From NCBI RefSeq assembly GCF_014203705.1, contig NZ_JACHJR010000001.1:3844001-3908000 (forward strand): a stretch of 64,000 nucleotides of DNA. Reading direction: 5' to 3'. Shown here one piece after another: positions 55,596-64,000 of this stretch. Each line of letters begins with the position of its first letter. Position 1 is the stretch's first letter. The notes under the pieces were generated by a model that was given only the letters and a program-made list of their open reading frames with translations, did no database searches and was not told where the DNA came from. The position numbers and the translations under genes were made by a program. Origin of the DNA: Kitasatospora gansuensis (GTDB lineage Bacteria; Actinomycetota; Actinomycetes; Streptomycetales; Streptomycetaceae).

Positions 55596-57656
55596 TCAGT
55601 TGTTGCCCGGGGGTGGGGAGGAGGAGCCGGGCTTGGGGGGCATGGTGTAGAGCTGGATGGGGGTGCCGGCGTCCACCAGGGTGTTGGGGCCGGGGTTGGT
55701 GTTGACGACGACGTTGGCGGTGTCGCCGCCGGCGCCGGCGAAGGTCCACTCGAGGCCCTGGGACTTGAGGGCGGCGGTGGCGTCCTTGACGGTCTTGCCC
55801 TTGATGTCGGGGACCTGGACCTTGTCGGCGGCCTTGTAGACGGTCAGGGTGACCTTGCTGTTCGGGGCGGCCTTCTGGTTGGCCTTGGGGTCCTGGGAGG
55901 TGACCTGGCCGATCTTGGACTGGTCCTGGGTCGGGGTGGTCTTGACCTCGACCTGGAAGCCCGCGGTCTCCAGGGCCTGCCGGGCGGCGTCCTCGGTCTG
56001 GCCGACCACGCCGGGCACGTTGACCTTGGACTGGCCGGCCGAGATCACCAGGTTGATGGCGCTGGTGGGGGCGGCCTTGCCGACCGGGTCGTACCGGATG
56101 ACCTTGTCCGGGGCGACGGTGTCGCTGGCCTCGGAGGTGACCTTGCCGAGCTGGAAGCCGGCCTTGGTCAGGGCGTCCGTCGCGGCGTCCTTGGTCTTGC
56201 CGGTCAGGTCGGGGACGTCGGCGGTGGCCGGGCCGCTGGAGACCTGCACCCTGATCTTGGAGTCAGCGGCGACCTGGGTGTTGGCGGGGACGTCCTGGAG
56301 GCAGATCTGCCCCTTCTTCACCGCGGCGTCCGGGCAGGCGATCTCGTCGCCGGTGACCACCTGGAGCTTCTCGTTGACGTTCCTGGCCTTGGTCTTGGCG
56401 TCGTCCAGGGTCAGCCCGACCAGCTGGGGGGCGGTCACCTTGCCGCCGCTGGCGCCGCCGCCCTTGGTCATCGCGTCGACCACGAAGTAGGCGCCGACCA
56501 GCACCAGCACCGCGGCGATCGCCAGGATCACCCAGGAGGTGTTGTTGCTCTTCTTCGGCTGTCGGCCGCGACCGCGGTCGTAGTCGTCGTAGCCGCCGTT
56601 CCCGTTCCCGCCGTTGCCGTAGCCGTCGTCCTGGTAGCCGTAGCCCGGCTGCTGGGCGCCGACCTGCGGCAGCATGGTGGTCGGGCCGGCCGCGCCCTGC
56701 TGGGGCAGCAGGTTGGTCTGGCCGTACGGGTCGTGCTGGGCGTTCGGGTAGCCCTGCTGGTCGTAGCCGTACCCGGCGGCGCCGTAGGCGGCGGCCTGCT
56801 GGGCGGCGGCGACCGGGAGGCCGTCGAGGAAGCGTTCGATGTCGTCGCGCATCTCGTCGGCGCTCTGGTACCGGTAGTCCCGATCCTTGGCCAGCGCCTT
56901 GAGCACGATCGCGTCGATCTCGGGGCGCAGCTCCGGGTCGTACGTCGAGGGCGGCAGGGGCTCCTCGCGGACGTGCTGGTAGGCGACCGCGACGGGGGAG
57001 TCGCCGACGAACGGCGGGCGCACGGCGAGCAGCTCGTACAGCAGGCAGCCGGCCGAGTAGATGTCGGAGCGGGCGTCGACGGTCTCGCCCTTGGCCTGCT
57101 CCGGGGAGAGGTACTGGGCGGTGCCGATAACGGCCGAGGTCTGCGTCATCGTCATGCCGGCGTCGCCCATCGCGCGGGCGATGCCGAAGTCCATCACCTT
57201 GACGTTGCCCTGCCGGGTCAGCATCACGTTGGCGGGCTTGATGTCGCGGTGCACGATGTTGGCGCGGTGCGAGTACTCGAGCGCCTGCAGGATGCCGATG
57301 GTCATCTCGAGCGCGCGCTCGGGCAGCAGCCGCCGCCCGGAGTGCAGCAGCTCGCGCAGGGTGGACCCCTCGACGTACTCCATCACGATGTAGGGGATGG
57401 AGATGCCGTCGATGTAGTCCTCGCCGGTGTCGTACACGGCGACGATCGTGGGGTGGTTCAGCGAGGCCGCGGACTGGGCCTCGCGGCGGAACCGGGCCTG
57501 GAACGACGGGTCGCGGGCCATGTCGGCGCGGAGCGTCTTCACGGCGACGGAGCGGCCGAGCCGGGTGTCATGGGCGAGGTACACCTCGGCCATGCCGCCA
57601 CGTCCGAGGACGCCGCCGAGCTCGTACCTGCCGCCGAGGCGACGAGGCTCTTCCAT
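55596..57656 (-). CDS. pknB: Ser/Thr protein kinase with PASTA domains
   Basis: A 686-aa membrane kinase that senses cell-wall fragments and regulates growth and division. Kinase domain about 1-270: GRGGMAEVYLAHD, VAVKTLRAD, HRDIKPANVML, MDFGIARAMG, GTAQYLSPEQAKGE. A Gly/Tyr/Gln-rich linker leads to one helix (VILAIAAVLVLVGAYFVVDA). Four PASTA repeats follow (starts APQLVGLTLDDAK, ADVPDLTGKTKDA, VNVPGVVGQTEDA, VQVPDIKGKTVKD) and the end is Pro/Ser-rich. ATG 57656 lies 8 bases after GAGAGGG. Last gene of the fhaA-pknB cluster. Confidence 0.95.
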   Translation of the reverse strand: MEEPRRLGGRYELGGVLGRGGMAEVYLAHDTRLGRSVAVKTLRADMARDPSFQARFRREAQSAASLNHPTIVAVYDTGEDYIDGISIPYIVMEYVEGSTLRELLHSGRRLLPERALEMTIGILQALEYSHRANIVHRDIKPANVMLTRQGNVKVMDFGIARAMGDAGMTMTQTSAVIGTAQYLSPEQAKGETVDARSDIYSAGCLLYELLAVRPPFVGDSPVAVAYQHVREEPLPPSTYDPELRPEIDAIVLKALAKDRDYRYQSADEMRDDIERFLDGLPVAAAQQAAAYGAAGYGYDQQGYPNAQHDPYGQTNLLPQQGAAGPTTMLPQVGAQQPGYGYQDDGYGNGGNGNGGYDDYDRGRGRQPKKSNNTSWVILAIAAVLVLVGAYFVVDAMTKGGGASGGKVTAPQLVGLTLDDAKTKARNVNEKLQVVTGDEIACPDAAVKKGQICLQDVPANTQVAADSKIRVQVSSGPATADVPDLTGKTKDAATDALTKAGFQLGKVTSEASDTVAPDKVIRYDPVGKAAPTSAINLVISAGQSKVNVPGVVGQTEDAARQALETAGFQVEVKTTPTQDQSKIGQVTSQDPKANQKAAPNSKVTLTVYKAADKVQVPDIKGKTVKDATAALKSQGLEWTFAGAGGDTANVVVNTNPGPNTLVDAGTPIQLYTMPPKPGSSSPPPGNN

Positions 57657-57924
57657 AGTTCCGACCCTCTCCCCCACCGGCTGGTGAGGATGTGACGTAG
57701 GTGGTCCCCGCACGCTGTGTTGGACGCTGCCGCCGTCACCTCGGTTCTGTGACGTCGGCCCCACGGCCGGAGCCGTGGGCGGCGGTGGGCGGACCCGCTG
57801 CTTGCGGATACGCTACCCGCCCAACCTGAGGGGGCCGGAACAGCCCGCAGGCTGAGACCGGACCGGTACCGACCGGGCGGGTCCCATTGTGACAAAGGAC
57901 CGACCGGGTCGGAACGGAATCCGG

Positions 57925-59388
57925 CTAGCGGTCCAGCGCCGCCTTCATCACGGCCTTGGCGATCGGGGCGGCCAGTCCGCCGCCGCTGATCTGCTCCCGC
58001 TCGGTGGAGCCGTCCTCGACCACCACCGCGACCGCGACCTGCCGGCCGTCGGGCGCCTTGGCGTAGGACATGAACCAGGCGAACGGCAGCCCGGCGTTGT
58101 TCTCGCCGTGCTGGGCGGTGCCGGTCTTGCCGCCCACCTTCAGGCCGTCGATCTGGGCCTTCTTGCCGGTGCCGTTCTGCACCACGCTCTCCATCAGCTG
58201 CTGGAGCTTCTGCGCGGTGGCCGGGCTGACCGCCTGGCTGAGCTGGCGCTCGGAGTGCTTGGAGATGGTGGTGAGGTTGGACGCGCGCTCCTCGTCCACC
58301 AGGTACGGCGCCATCAGCCGGCCGTCGTTGGCGATCGCCGCGGCGACCATCGCCATCTGCAGCGGGGTGGCCCGGGTGTCGTGCTGGCCGATCGAGTCCA
58401 TCGCGGTGCCGTCGGCGCTGGACTTCGGGGGGAAGTACGACTCGGAGGCGCGGATCGGCACGTTGATGCCGGGGTTGTTGAACCCGAACCGCTCGGCCTG
58501 GGTGCGCATCTTCTCGCCGCCCAGCTCGGCGCCGATCTTGCCGAAGACGGTGTTGCAGGAGAAGTCCATCGCGGTCTTGACGGTGGCCTTCGCGCAGGGT
58601 TCGTCGGCCGAGGCGTTCTTCAGCTCGACGTTGGTGTTCGGCAGGACGTAGTGGTCCGGGGTGTCGGTGACGTCCTCGATGTTCTGGTAGCGGCCGTTCT
58701 CGAACGCGGCCGCGGCGGTCACCAGCTTGAAGGTCGAGCCCGGCGGGTACGTCTCGCGCAGCGCCCGGTTGAGCATCGGCTTGTTCGGGTCGGCGTTGAG
58801 CTCCTTCCAGGCCTTCTCGTCCTCCCCGCCGGTGCCCGCGAAGCGGCCGGGGTCGTAGGACGGGGTGGAGACCAGCGCCAGGATCGCCCCGGTGCGCGGG
58901 TCGATCGCGACCGCCGCGCCCTTCTTGGCGCCGAGCGCGTCGTACGCGGCCTTCTGCGCCTTGGCGTTCAGGGTGGTGACCACGTCGCCGCCCTGCTTCT
59001 CCTTGCCGGTCATCATGTCCAGGGTGTTCCGGAAGAACAGCCGGGAGTCGGAGCCGGACAGGATGCCGTCGGAGAGCGACTCCAGCTGGCTGGTGCCGAA
59101 GGCCTGCGAGGAGTAGCCGGTGACCGGGGCCCACAGCGGGCCGTCCACCCAGGAGCGCTTGTACTTGTAGCGGTACCCGTTGACGAAGTCGGACTTGGTG
59201 ATCGGCTGGCCGCCCGCCACGATGATGTTGCCGCGCGGGTAGGCGTACCGGTCGTACTTGTTCCGGTCGTTGTGCGTGTTGCTCGCCCAGGCCTCGGCCT
59301 GCACGCCCTGCACCCAGTTGACCCGGACCATCAGCGCCAGCACCAGGACCAGGCAGAAGATCGAGACCCGTCGGATCGGCTTGTTCAC
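57925..59388 (-). CDS. pbpA: penicillin-binding protein, class B (PbpA)
   Basis: A 487-aa peptidoglycan transpeptidase with an N-terminal membrane helix (VSIFCLVLVLALMVRVNWVQ). The transpeptidase domain has the catalytic Ser in YPPGSTFKLVTA, the second motif in MDFSCNTVFGKIG (SCN), and KTG in KVGGKTGTAQHGENN. It is paired with the RodA/FtsW polymerase just upstream (GTGA overlap). The gap to pknB is 268 bp and holds no gene. Confidence 0.95.
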   Translation of the reverse strand: MNKPIRRVSIFCLVLVLALMVRVNWVQGVQAEAWASNTHNDRNKYDRYAYPRGNIIVAGGQPITKSDFVNGYRYKYKRSWVDGPLWAPVTGYSSQAFGTSQLESLSDGILSGSDSRLFFRNTLDMMTGKEKQGGDVVTTLNAKAQKAAYDALGAKKGAAVAIDPRTGAILALVSTPSYDPGRFAGTGGEDEKAWKELNADPNKPMLNRALRETYPPGSTFKLVTAAAAFENGRYQNIEDVTDTPDHYVLPNTNVELKNASADEPCAKATVKTAMDFSCNTVFGKIGAELGGEKMRTQAERFGFNNPGINVPIRASESYFPPKSSADGTAMDSIGQHDTRATPLQMAMVAAAIANDGRLMAPYLVDEERASNLTTISKHSERQLSQAVSPATAQKLQQLMESVVQNGTGKKAQIDGLKVGGKTGTAQHGENNAGLPFAWFMSYAKAPDGRQVAVAVVVEDGSTEREQISGGGLAAPIAKAVMKAALDR

Positions 59389-60854
59389 GCGAGGGCTCCC
59401 CTGGTCGGTTCGGTCGCGCCGTCCACCGTGGTGGTCGGTGCCGGCTCGGCGGCGGGGCGGCGGGCGCTGTCGCTGATCTTCAGCAGGATGGCGATGAGGG
59501 CCCAGTTGGCCACCAGCGAGGAACCGCCCTGGGCCAGGAAGGGCATGGTCATACCGGTCAGCGGGATCAGCCCGGTGACACCGCCGGCCACCACGAAGAC
59601 CTGGAGCGCGAAGGCGGAGGACAGGCCGACCGCGAGCAGCTTGCCGAACGGGTCGCGGGTGGCGACCGCCGTCCGCAGACCGCGCTGCACGATCAGGCCG
59701 TAGAGCAGGAAGATCGCCATCATGCCGGTCAGCCCGAGCTCCTCGCCGAACGAGCCGAGGATGAAGTCGCTCTTGGCGGCGAACTGGATCAGCCAGGACC
59801 GCCCCTGGCCGAGCCCGGTGCCGGTGGTGCCACCGGAGCCGAAGGCCATCAGGGTCTGGCCGATCTGCTCGGTGGCGGTCTTCGGCGGGTTGGGGGCGAA
59901 CGCGCGCATCGGGTCCAGCCAGGCGTCGATCCGGGTCTTCACGTGCGGCTCGGAGGTGGCCACCAGGGCCGCGCCGCTGATCGACATCAGCAGACCGAAG
60001 ACGATCCAGCTGGTCCGCTCGGTGGCGACGTAGAGCATCACCACGAACAGGCCGAAGAACAGGAACGAGCTGCCGAGGTCGGTCTCGAACACCAGGATCA
60101 GGATCGACAGCAGCCAGACCACGATGATCGGCCCCAGGTCGCGCCCGCGCGGCAGGTACATCCCCATGAAGCGGCGGCTGGCCAGCGCCAGCGCGTCCCG
60201 CTTGACCATCAGGTAGCCGGCGAAGAACACGGTCAGGATGATTTTGGCGAACTCGCCCGGCTGGATCGAGAAGGAGCCGAACCGGATCCAGATCTTGGCG
60301 CCGAAGTCCTCGTCCCGGCTGGGGAAGAAGGCCGGGGCGGCCAGCAGCACCAGGGCTACCACCATCGAGATGTAGGTGTAGCGCTGGAGGATCCGGTGGT
60401 CCTTGAGCACCATCACCACGCCGATGAACAGCGCCACCCCGAGGGCCGACCACATCAACTGGTTGGAGGCCGCCGGGAAGTTCTTCCGGAGCAGGCTGCC
60501 GGCCTTGTCGAGCCGCCAGATCATCACCAGCCCGAGGCCGTTCAGCAGGGTGGCCAACGGCAGCAGCAGCGGGTCGGCGTACGGCGCGAAGCGTCGCATC
60601 ACCAGGTGGGCGACCAGCGCGAGCGCCCCCATGCCGAGGCCGTAGCCCAGCATTCCGGAGGGCAGCTTGCCGTCCATCGCCAGGCCGACGTTGGCGTACG
60701 CCAGCATCGGCAGCACGACCGCGAAGGCGAGCAGGACCAGCTCGGTGTTGCGGCGGTTGGGGGCGCCCTGGGGGGTGATGGTGGTGTTCTCCCTGCGTTT
60801 GGTGCGAGGGGACTCACCACCGGTCTGACTACTGCTCAGGTCAAAGGTGCTCAC
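59385..60854 (-). CDS. rodA: SEDS family peptidoglycan polymerase (RodA/FtsW-like)
   Basis: A 489-aa multi-pass protein that polymerises glycan strands with PbpA. About twelve helices, including ELVLLAFAVVLPMLAYANVG and IVVWLLSILILVFETDLGSS, the conserved GLGQGRSWLIQFAAKSDFIL and LPLTGMTMPFLAQGGSSL-type segment (LIPLTGMTMPFLAQGGSSLV). GTG 60854 begins MSTFDLSSSQTGGESPRTKR. It overlaps pbpA, marking a functional pair. Confidence 0.95.
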   Translation of the reverse strand: MSTFDLSSSQTGGESPRTKRRENTTITPQGAPNRRNTELVLLAFAVVLPMLAYANVGLAMDGKLPSGMLGYGLGMGALALVAHLVMRRFAPYADPLLLPLATLLNGLGLVMIWRLDKAGSLLRKNFPAASNQLMWSALGVALFIGVVMVLKDHRILQRYTYISMVVALVLLAAPAFFPSRDEDFGAKIWIRFGSFSIQPGEFAKIILTVFFAGYLMVKRDALALASRRFMGMYLPRGRDLGPIIVVWLLSILILVFETDLGSSFLFFGLFVVMLYVATERTSWIVFGLLMSISGAALVATSEPHVKTRIDAWLDPMRAFAPNPPKTATEQIGQTLMAFGSGGTTGTGLGQGRSWLIQFAAKSDFILGSFGEELGLTGMMAIFLLYGLIVQRGLRTAVATRDPFGKLLAVGLSSAFALQVFVVAGGVTGLIPLTGMTMPFLAQGGSSLVANWALIAILLKISDSARRPAAEPAPTTTVDGATEPTRGALA

Positions 60855-60902
60855 GTGACGGCCGCTCCCCGACGGCGTGGGACCAGCTGGAGGTCGGTGT
60901 CG

Positions 60903-62282
60903 CTACTGGGTCGGGCAGGAGGAGGCCAGCTTCTGTTCCTGCTCGTTCAGGGTCGGTGCGGTGCCGGGCGGCGTGGCGGCCACCTTCTTGCAGACGGCCA
61001 CCTGCTCGCCCAGCTGCTTCACCTGGTCCTCGGCATCGGTCAGGCTGGTGGCCTGGATGGTCTTGGTCACCTGGGTCCGCTGGTAGGCGGGCAGGAACTT
61101 CAGCTCGACCTCGCTGTGCTGACGGTAGACCGAGGACAGGTCGAGCCCGGCCAGGTTCTGGTTGATGCCCCGGTAGACCGCGACCGAGTCGCCGTCCGCG
61201 CCGACGTAGTACTGGTCCTGGGTCCAGCGCCAGCCGAAGTACCCGGCGCCGCCGAGCAGCCCGAGCAGCACCAGCAGGGCGACCGAGAACTTGAGCCAGC
61301 GGCGCTTGCGGCGCGGCCGGTCCTCCTCGTACTCGTCGTAACCCTGCTGCGCGGCGTAGCCCTCGGCGGGGCCGAAACCGGGCTGGTAGCCGTCGGCCGG
61401 GCCGAAGGCGCCCTGCGGGGCGGCCGGCCGGCCCAGACCGGCCGCGCGGCCGGCCGGGGTGTTCAGGATCGCCTGGTCGGTGGCGCCCGGCGGGGTGTCG
61501 GCCACCGCGCCCACCACGATCGGGACATCGGCGAGGCCGCCGCTCAGCAGGTCGGTGGCGCCGACGTCGAGCACGTCCGCCACCACGCAGGTGATGTTGT
61601 CCGGGCCGCCGCCGCGCAGTGCCAGCTGGATCAGCTCCTGGACGGTCTGCTCGGGGGAGTAGAAACTCCCGAGCGTCTCCTCCAGGGTCTGGTGGCTGAC
61701 CGGGCCCGACAGCCCGTCGGAACAGATCAGGTAGCGGTCGCCGGCCCGGACCTCACGGATCGACAGGTCGGGCTCGACCTGGCCGCGGCCGTCCAGCGCG
61801 CGCATCAGCAGGGAGCGCTGCGGGTGGGTCTCGGCCTCCTCCGGGGTGATCCGGCCCTCGTCCACCAGCCGCTGCACCCAGGTGTGGTCCTGGGTGATCT
61901 GGCTGAGCGAGCCGTCCCGCAGCAGGTAGGCGCGGGAGTCGCCGATGTGCACCAGGCCCATCCGCTGACCCGTCCACAGCATCGCGGTCAGGGTGCAGCC
62001 CATGCCCTCGAGCTGCGGGTCCTCGTCGACCATCTGACGCAGCCGCTCGTTGGCGCCGTGCACCGCGTCGTTCAGCAGGGTGAGCAGGTCGGCGCCGGGT
62101 ACGTCCTCGTCCAGCCGGACGATCGAACCGAGCACCTCGGAGGAGGCGACCTCGCCGGCCGCCGCCCCGCCCATGCCGTCGGCCACCGCCAACAGCCGCG
62201 GGCCGGCGTAGCCGGAGTCCTCGTTCCCCTCCCGGATCAGCCCCTTGTGGGATCCGGCGGCGAAGCGCAGCACGAGACTCAT
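60903..62282 (-). CDS. PP2C Ser/Thr phosphatase (PstP-like)
   Basis: A 459-aa membrane phosphatase that opposes PknB. Motifs: LIREGNEDSGYAG, LLAVADGMGGAAAGE, LVHIGDSRAYLLRDG, YLICSDGLSGPV and GGPDNITCVVADV. A linker of about 90 residues and one helix (FSVALLVLLGLLGGAGYFGW) lead to an extracytoplasmic domain. ATG 62282 has GGAGGGCTC upstream. It is 49 bp after fhaB. Confidence 0.94.
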   Translation of the reverse strand: MSLVLRFAAGSHKGLIREGNEDSGYAGPRLLAVADGMGGAAAGEVASSEVLGSIVRLDEDVPGADLLTLLNDAVHGANERLRQMVDEDPQLEGMGCTLTAMLWTGQRMGLVHIGDSRAYLLRDGSLSQITQDHTWVQRLVDEGRITPEEAETHPQRSLLMRALDGRGQVEPDLSIREVRAGDRYLICSDGLSGPVSHQTLEETLGSFYSPEQTVQELIQLALRGGGPDNITCVVADVLDVGATDLLSGGLADVPIVVGAVADTPPGATDQAILNTPAGRAAGLGRPAAPQGAFGPADGYQPGFGPAEGYAAQQGYDEYEEDRPRRKRRWLKFSVALLVLLGLLGGAGYFGWRWTQDQYYVGADGDSVAVYRGINQNLAGLDLSSVYRQHSEVELKFLPAYQRTQVTKTIQATSLTDAEDQVKQLGEQVAVCKKVAATPPGTAPTLNEQEQKLASSCPTQ

Positions 62283-62332
62283 GCGGTCCGAGCCCTCCTT
62301 CGGGTGGACGGTGTGCTGTCCCTCATGCGCCG

Positions 62333-62857
62333 CTACTTCCGCAGTTCGATGACGGTCCTGCCGATTCGGATCGGCATGCCCGGTTGGAGCGGCGTCGGCG
62401 TGGTGAGCCGCTGCCGGTCCAGATAGGTGCCGTTGGTGGAGCCTAGATCCTCGACCGTCCACTGCCCAGTCTGATCCGGATAGATCCTGGCATGACGGGA
62501 GGACGCGTAGTCGTCGTCCAGCACGATCGTGGAGTCATGGGCCCGGCCCAGGGTGATGGTCTGCCCCTGCAGGGCGACCGTGGTGCCGGCCAACGAGCCC
62601 TGGACGACCACGAGTTGGGTCGGCCCGCCGCGGCGGCGACCGCCCTGGGTGGGCGGCCCGGACGACTGCTGCGGCGGCCTGGCGGGCCCGCCGGGACCGG
62701 CCGTCGCGGGCGCCGGGGCGGCCGAGCGGCGGGCGGTGCGCTGGTTCACCTTGGTGCCGAACAGGTCACTGCGGATCACCTGCACGGCCACGATGACGAA
62801 CAGCCACAGCACAGCCAGGAAGCCCAGCCGCATGACCGTCAGGGTCAGTTCTGACAT
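62333..62857 (-). CDS. FHA-domain protein FhaB (FipA-partner type)
   Basis: A 174-aa protein with one N-terminal helix (LGFLAVLWLFVIVAVQVIRS) and a C-terminal FHA domain (about 90-170: ITLGRAHDSTIVLDDDYASS, RHARIYPDQTGQW, EDLGSTNGTYLDRQRL). It reads phospho-Thr marks made by PknB, probably for division. ATG 62857 lies 11 bp after fhaA. Confidence 0.92.
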   Translation of the reverse strand: MSELTLTVMRLGFLAVLWLFVIVAVQVIRSDLFGTKVNQRTARRSAAPAPATAGPGGPARPPQQSSGPPTQGGRRRGGPTQLVVVQGSLAGTTVALQGQTITLGRAHDSTIVLDDDYASSRHARIYPDQTGQWTVEDLGSTNGTYLDRQRLTTPTPLQPGMPIRIGRTVIELRK

Positions 62858-62868
62858 AACCGCGCGCT

Positions 62869-63738
62869 CTACCCTTCGACCTGTCGGTAGACGATGGTGG
62901 TGCTGCCCAGGACGATCCGTGAGCCGTCGCGGAGCGTAGCGCGCTGGGTGTGCTGTCCGTCCACCACGATGCCGTTGGTCGAGCCGAGGTCCAGCACCAT
63001 CGCGGGTGTCCCCGGACGGATCTCGGCGTGCTTGCGGGAGACCCCGGGGTCGTCGATCCGCACGTCGGCCTCGGTGGAGCGGCCGAGCACGCAGGCGTTC
63101 CCGGTGATCTGGTGCCGCTGCCCGTTGACCTCGATCCAGCGCCGGGTGGCGGCGCCGGTGTGGCCCGCCCCGGGGAACGGCCGGACGTTGCCGCCCGGCT
63201 GAGGGGGCGTCGGAGGCATCGACGGGGGCGCGGCGGGTGGCGGCGGCGCACCGTACGGGGCCGCGCCCTGCTGCTGCCACGGTGCGCCGGGGGCCGGCGG
63301 GGTCGGCGGTCGGCCGTACCCGGGCGGGGCTCCCGGTGCGGGGGCCGGCGGCGCGGGCGGCTGCTCGGAGGCCAGCGTGCGGCTGCGCACCCGGTAGAGC
63401 CCGGTGTCCAGGTCGTCCGCCTTCTCCAGGCTGACCTGGAGCGGCCCCATGAAGCTGTACCGCTGCGCCTCGGCGTACTCGCGCACCATCCCGGCCAGCT
63501 CGGTGCCGAGCTGGCCCGAGTAGGGGCTGAGCCGCTCGTGGTCGTGCGGGCTGAGCTCGACGATGAAGTCGTTCGGCACCACGGTGCGGTCGCGGTTCCA
63601 GATGGTGGCGTTGTTGTCGCACTCGCGCTGGAGCGCGCCCGCGATCTCCACGGGCTGGACCTCGGACTTGAACACCTTGGCGAAGGTGCCGTTCACGAGA
63701 CCTTCGAGTCGCTGCTCGAACTTCTTCAGTACTCCCAC
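62869..63738 (-). CDS. FHA-domain protein FhaA (DUF3662-FHA)
   Basis: A 289-aa cytoplasmic phospho-Thr reader. DUF3662 at about 1-125 (KKFEQRLEGLVNGTFAKVFK; VPNDFIVELSPHDHERLSPY), a Pro/Gly-rich linker, and an FHA domain at about 205-285 (ACVLGRSTEADVRIDDPGVS, RKHAEIRPGTP, LDLGSTNGIVVDGQ). GTG 63738 follows AAGGGGG. In mycobacteria FhaA binds the phosphorylated MviN pseudokinase; a stand-alone version is encoded at 5569 here. First gene of the cluster. Confidence 0.93.
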   Translation of the reverse strand: MGVLKKFEQRLEGLVNGTFAKVFKSEVQPVEIAGALQRECDNNATIWNRDRTVVPNDFIVELSPHDHERLSPYSGQLGTELAGMVREYAEAQRYSFMGPLQVSLEKADDLDTGLYRVRSRTLASEQPPAPPAPAPGAPPGYGRPPTPPAPGAPWQQQGAAPYGAPPPPAAPPSMPPTPPQPGGNVRPFPGAGHTGAATRRWIEVNGQRHQITGNACVLGRSTEADVRIDDPGVSRKHAEIRPGTPAMVLDLGSTNGIVVDGQHTQRATLRDGSRIVLGSTTIVYRQVEG

Positions 63739-64000
63739 TGGGGCACCCCCTTCCTAGGGGTCCGATCCGGCCGCTGCTCGGGGACCGACAGCGGTACTTC
63801 CGTGCTGATCGTATCCACGCCGGGGCCATCCGTACGGTTCCCCGGGCACGGCGGGCCGCAAGCCAGGGCTACCCGGAGCGGGCCGGGCTCACCCCTCGCT
63901 CACCCGTTCGCCTGCACCCGACCGGCCCCCGATCGGGGTGCTCCGCCGACTGCCGCGCTCCGGTTGCGGACCGCCGCGGGAAGGGATTCGTAGTGCACCC
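63739..64000. other. upstream region of fhaA, no gene seen
   Basis: 262 bp to the window edge with the promoter side of fhaA. No tRNA, ORF or strong hairpin could be supported. Confidence 0.5.

Overview
The window is a high-GC actinobacterial chromosome segment spanning the replication origin of a Streptomyces or Kitasatospora-like organism. Support for this comes from the gene order murJ, pseudokinase, sigM, trxBA, parBA, rsmG, jag, yidC, yidD, rnpA, rpmH, dnaA, oriC, dnaN, gnd, recF, DUF721, gyrBA, the many GTG starts, the palindromic parS sites and the DnaA-box-dense origin. The sequence alone does not separate the two genera.

Layout. 1-11.3 kb: a truncated CCA-adding enzyme gene, a DUF6049 surface protein, the lipid II flippase MurJ with a separate pseudokinase, ECF sigma factor SigM with its anti-sigma factor, thioredoxin reductase and thioredoxin behind a SigR-type promoter, and a GNAT protein. 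11.4-17.4 kb (minus strand): parB-parA, rsmG, and the jag-yidC-yidD-rnpA-rpmH operon. Seven exact 14-bp parS sites lie between 8.0 and 14.6 kb. 17.4-20.75 kb: divergent rpmH and dnaA promoters, dnaA, and oriC with about twenty DnaA boxes. 20.75-32.0 kb: dnaN, gnd, recF, a DUF721 gene, gyrB, gyrA, a DUF3566 gene and a cyclopropane-fatty-acid-synthase-like gene.

32.07-47.04 kb is an integrated actinomycete integrative and conjugative element (AICE) of about 15 kb in the tRNA-Ile(GAT) gene, bounded by identical 44-bp att repeats. It carries int and xis, a primase-polymerase plus DUF3631 replication module, an FtsK/TraB-type DNA translocase, small Spd-like membrane proteins, a PP2C-like phosphatase, a string of small AICE proteins, and a control module at the right end (HTH-DUF5919, Nudix, HD hydrolase, tandem-GntR repressor). 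It also holds two non-coding arrays that appear functional: eleven GTAGCGG heptamers next to the replication genes (candidate iteron origin) and a cluster of CCTGTCAC-type octamers just past the tra gene (candidate TraB recognition site).

47.1-64 kb returns to core chromosome: a DUF6191 protein, a 42-aa DLW-39 protein, tRNA-Ala, DUF5324, cyclophilin, rhomboid protease, a four-box DnaA cluster, crgA, DUF881, pabA/trpG, two class E sortases, one unfamiliar DNA-binding-like gene, and the minus-strand cell-wall signalling block fhaA, fhaB, PP2C phosphatase, rodA, pbpA, pknB. The window therefore links chromosome replication and segregation (DnaA, ParAB, gyrase) with envelope growth and division control (MurJ, YidC, CrgA, sortases, PknB, RodA, PbpA, Fha proteins). 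No complete new defence island was seen. The most unusual material is the AICE's cis-acting arrays and control module, parS sites that encode the SigM tail, and the separate MurJ pseudokinase.
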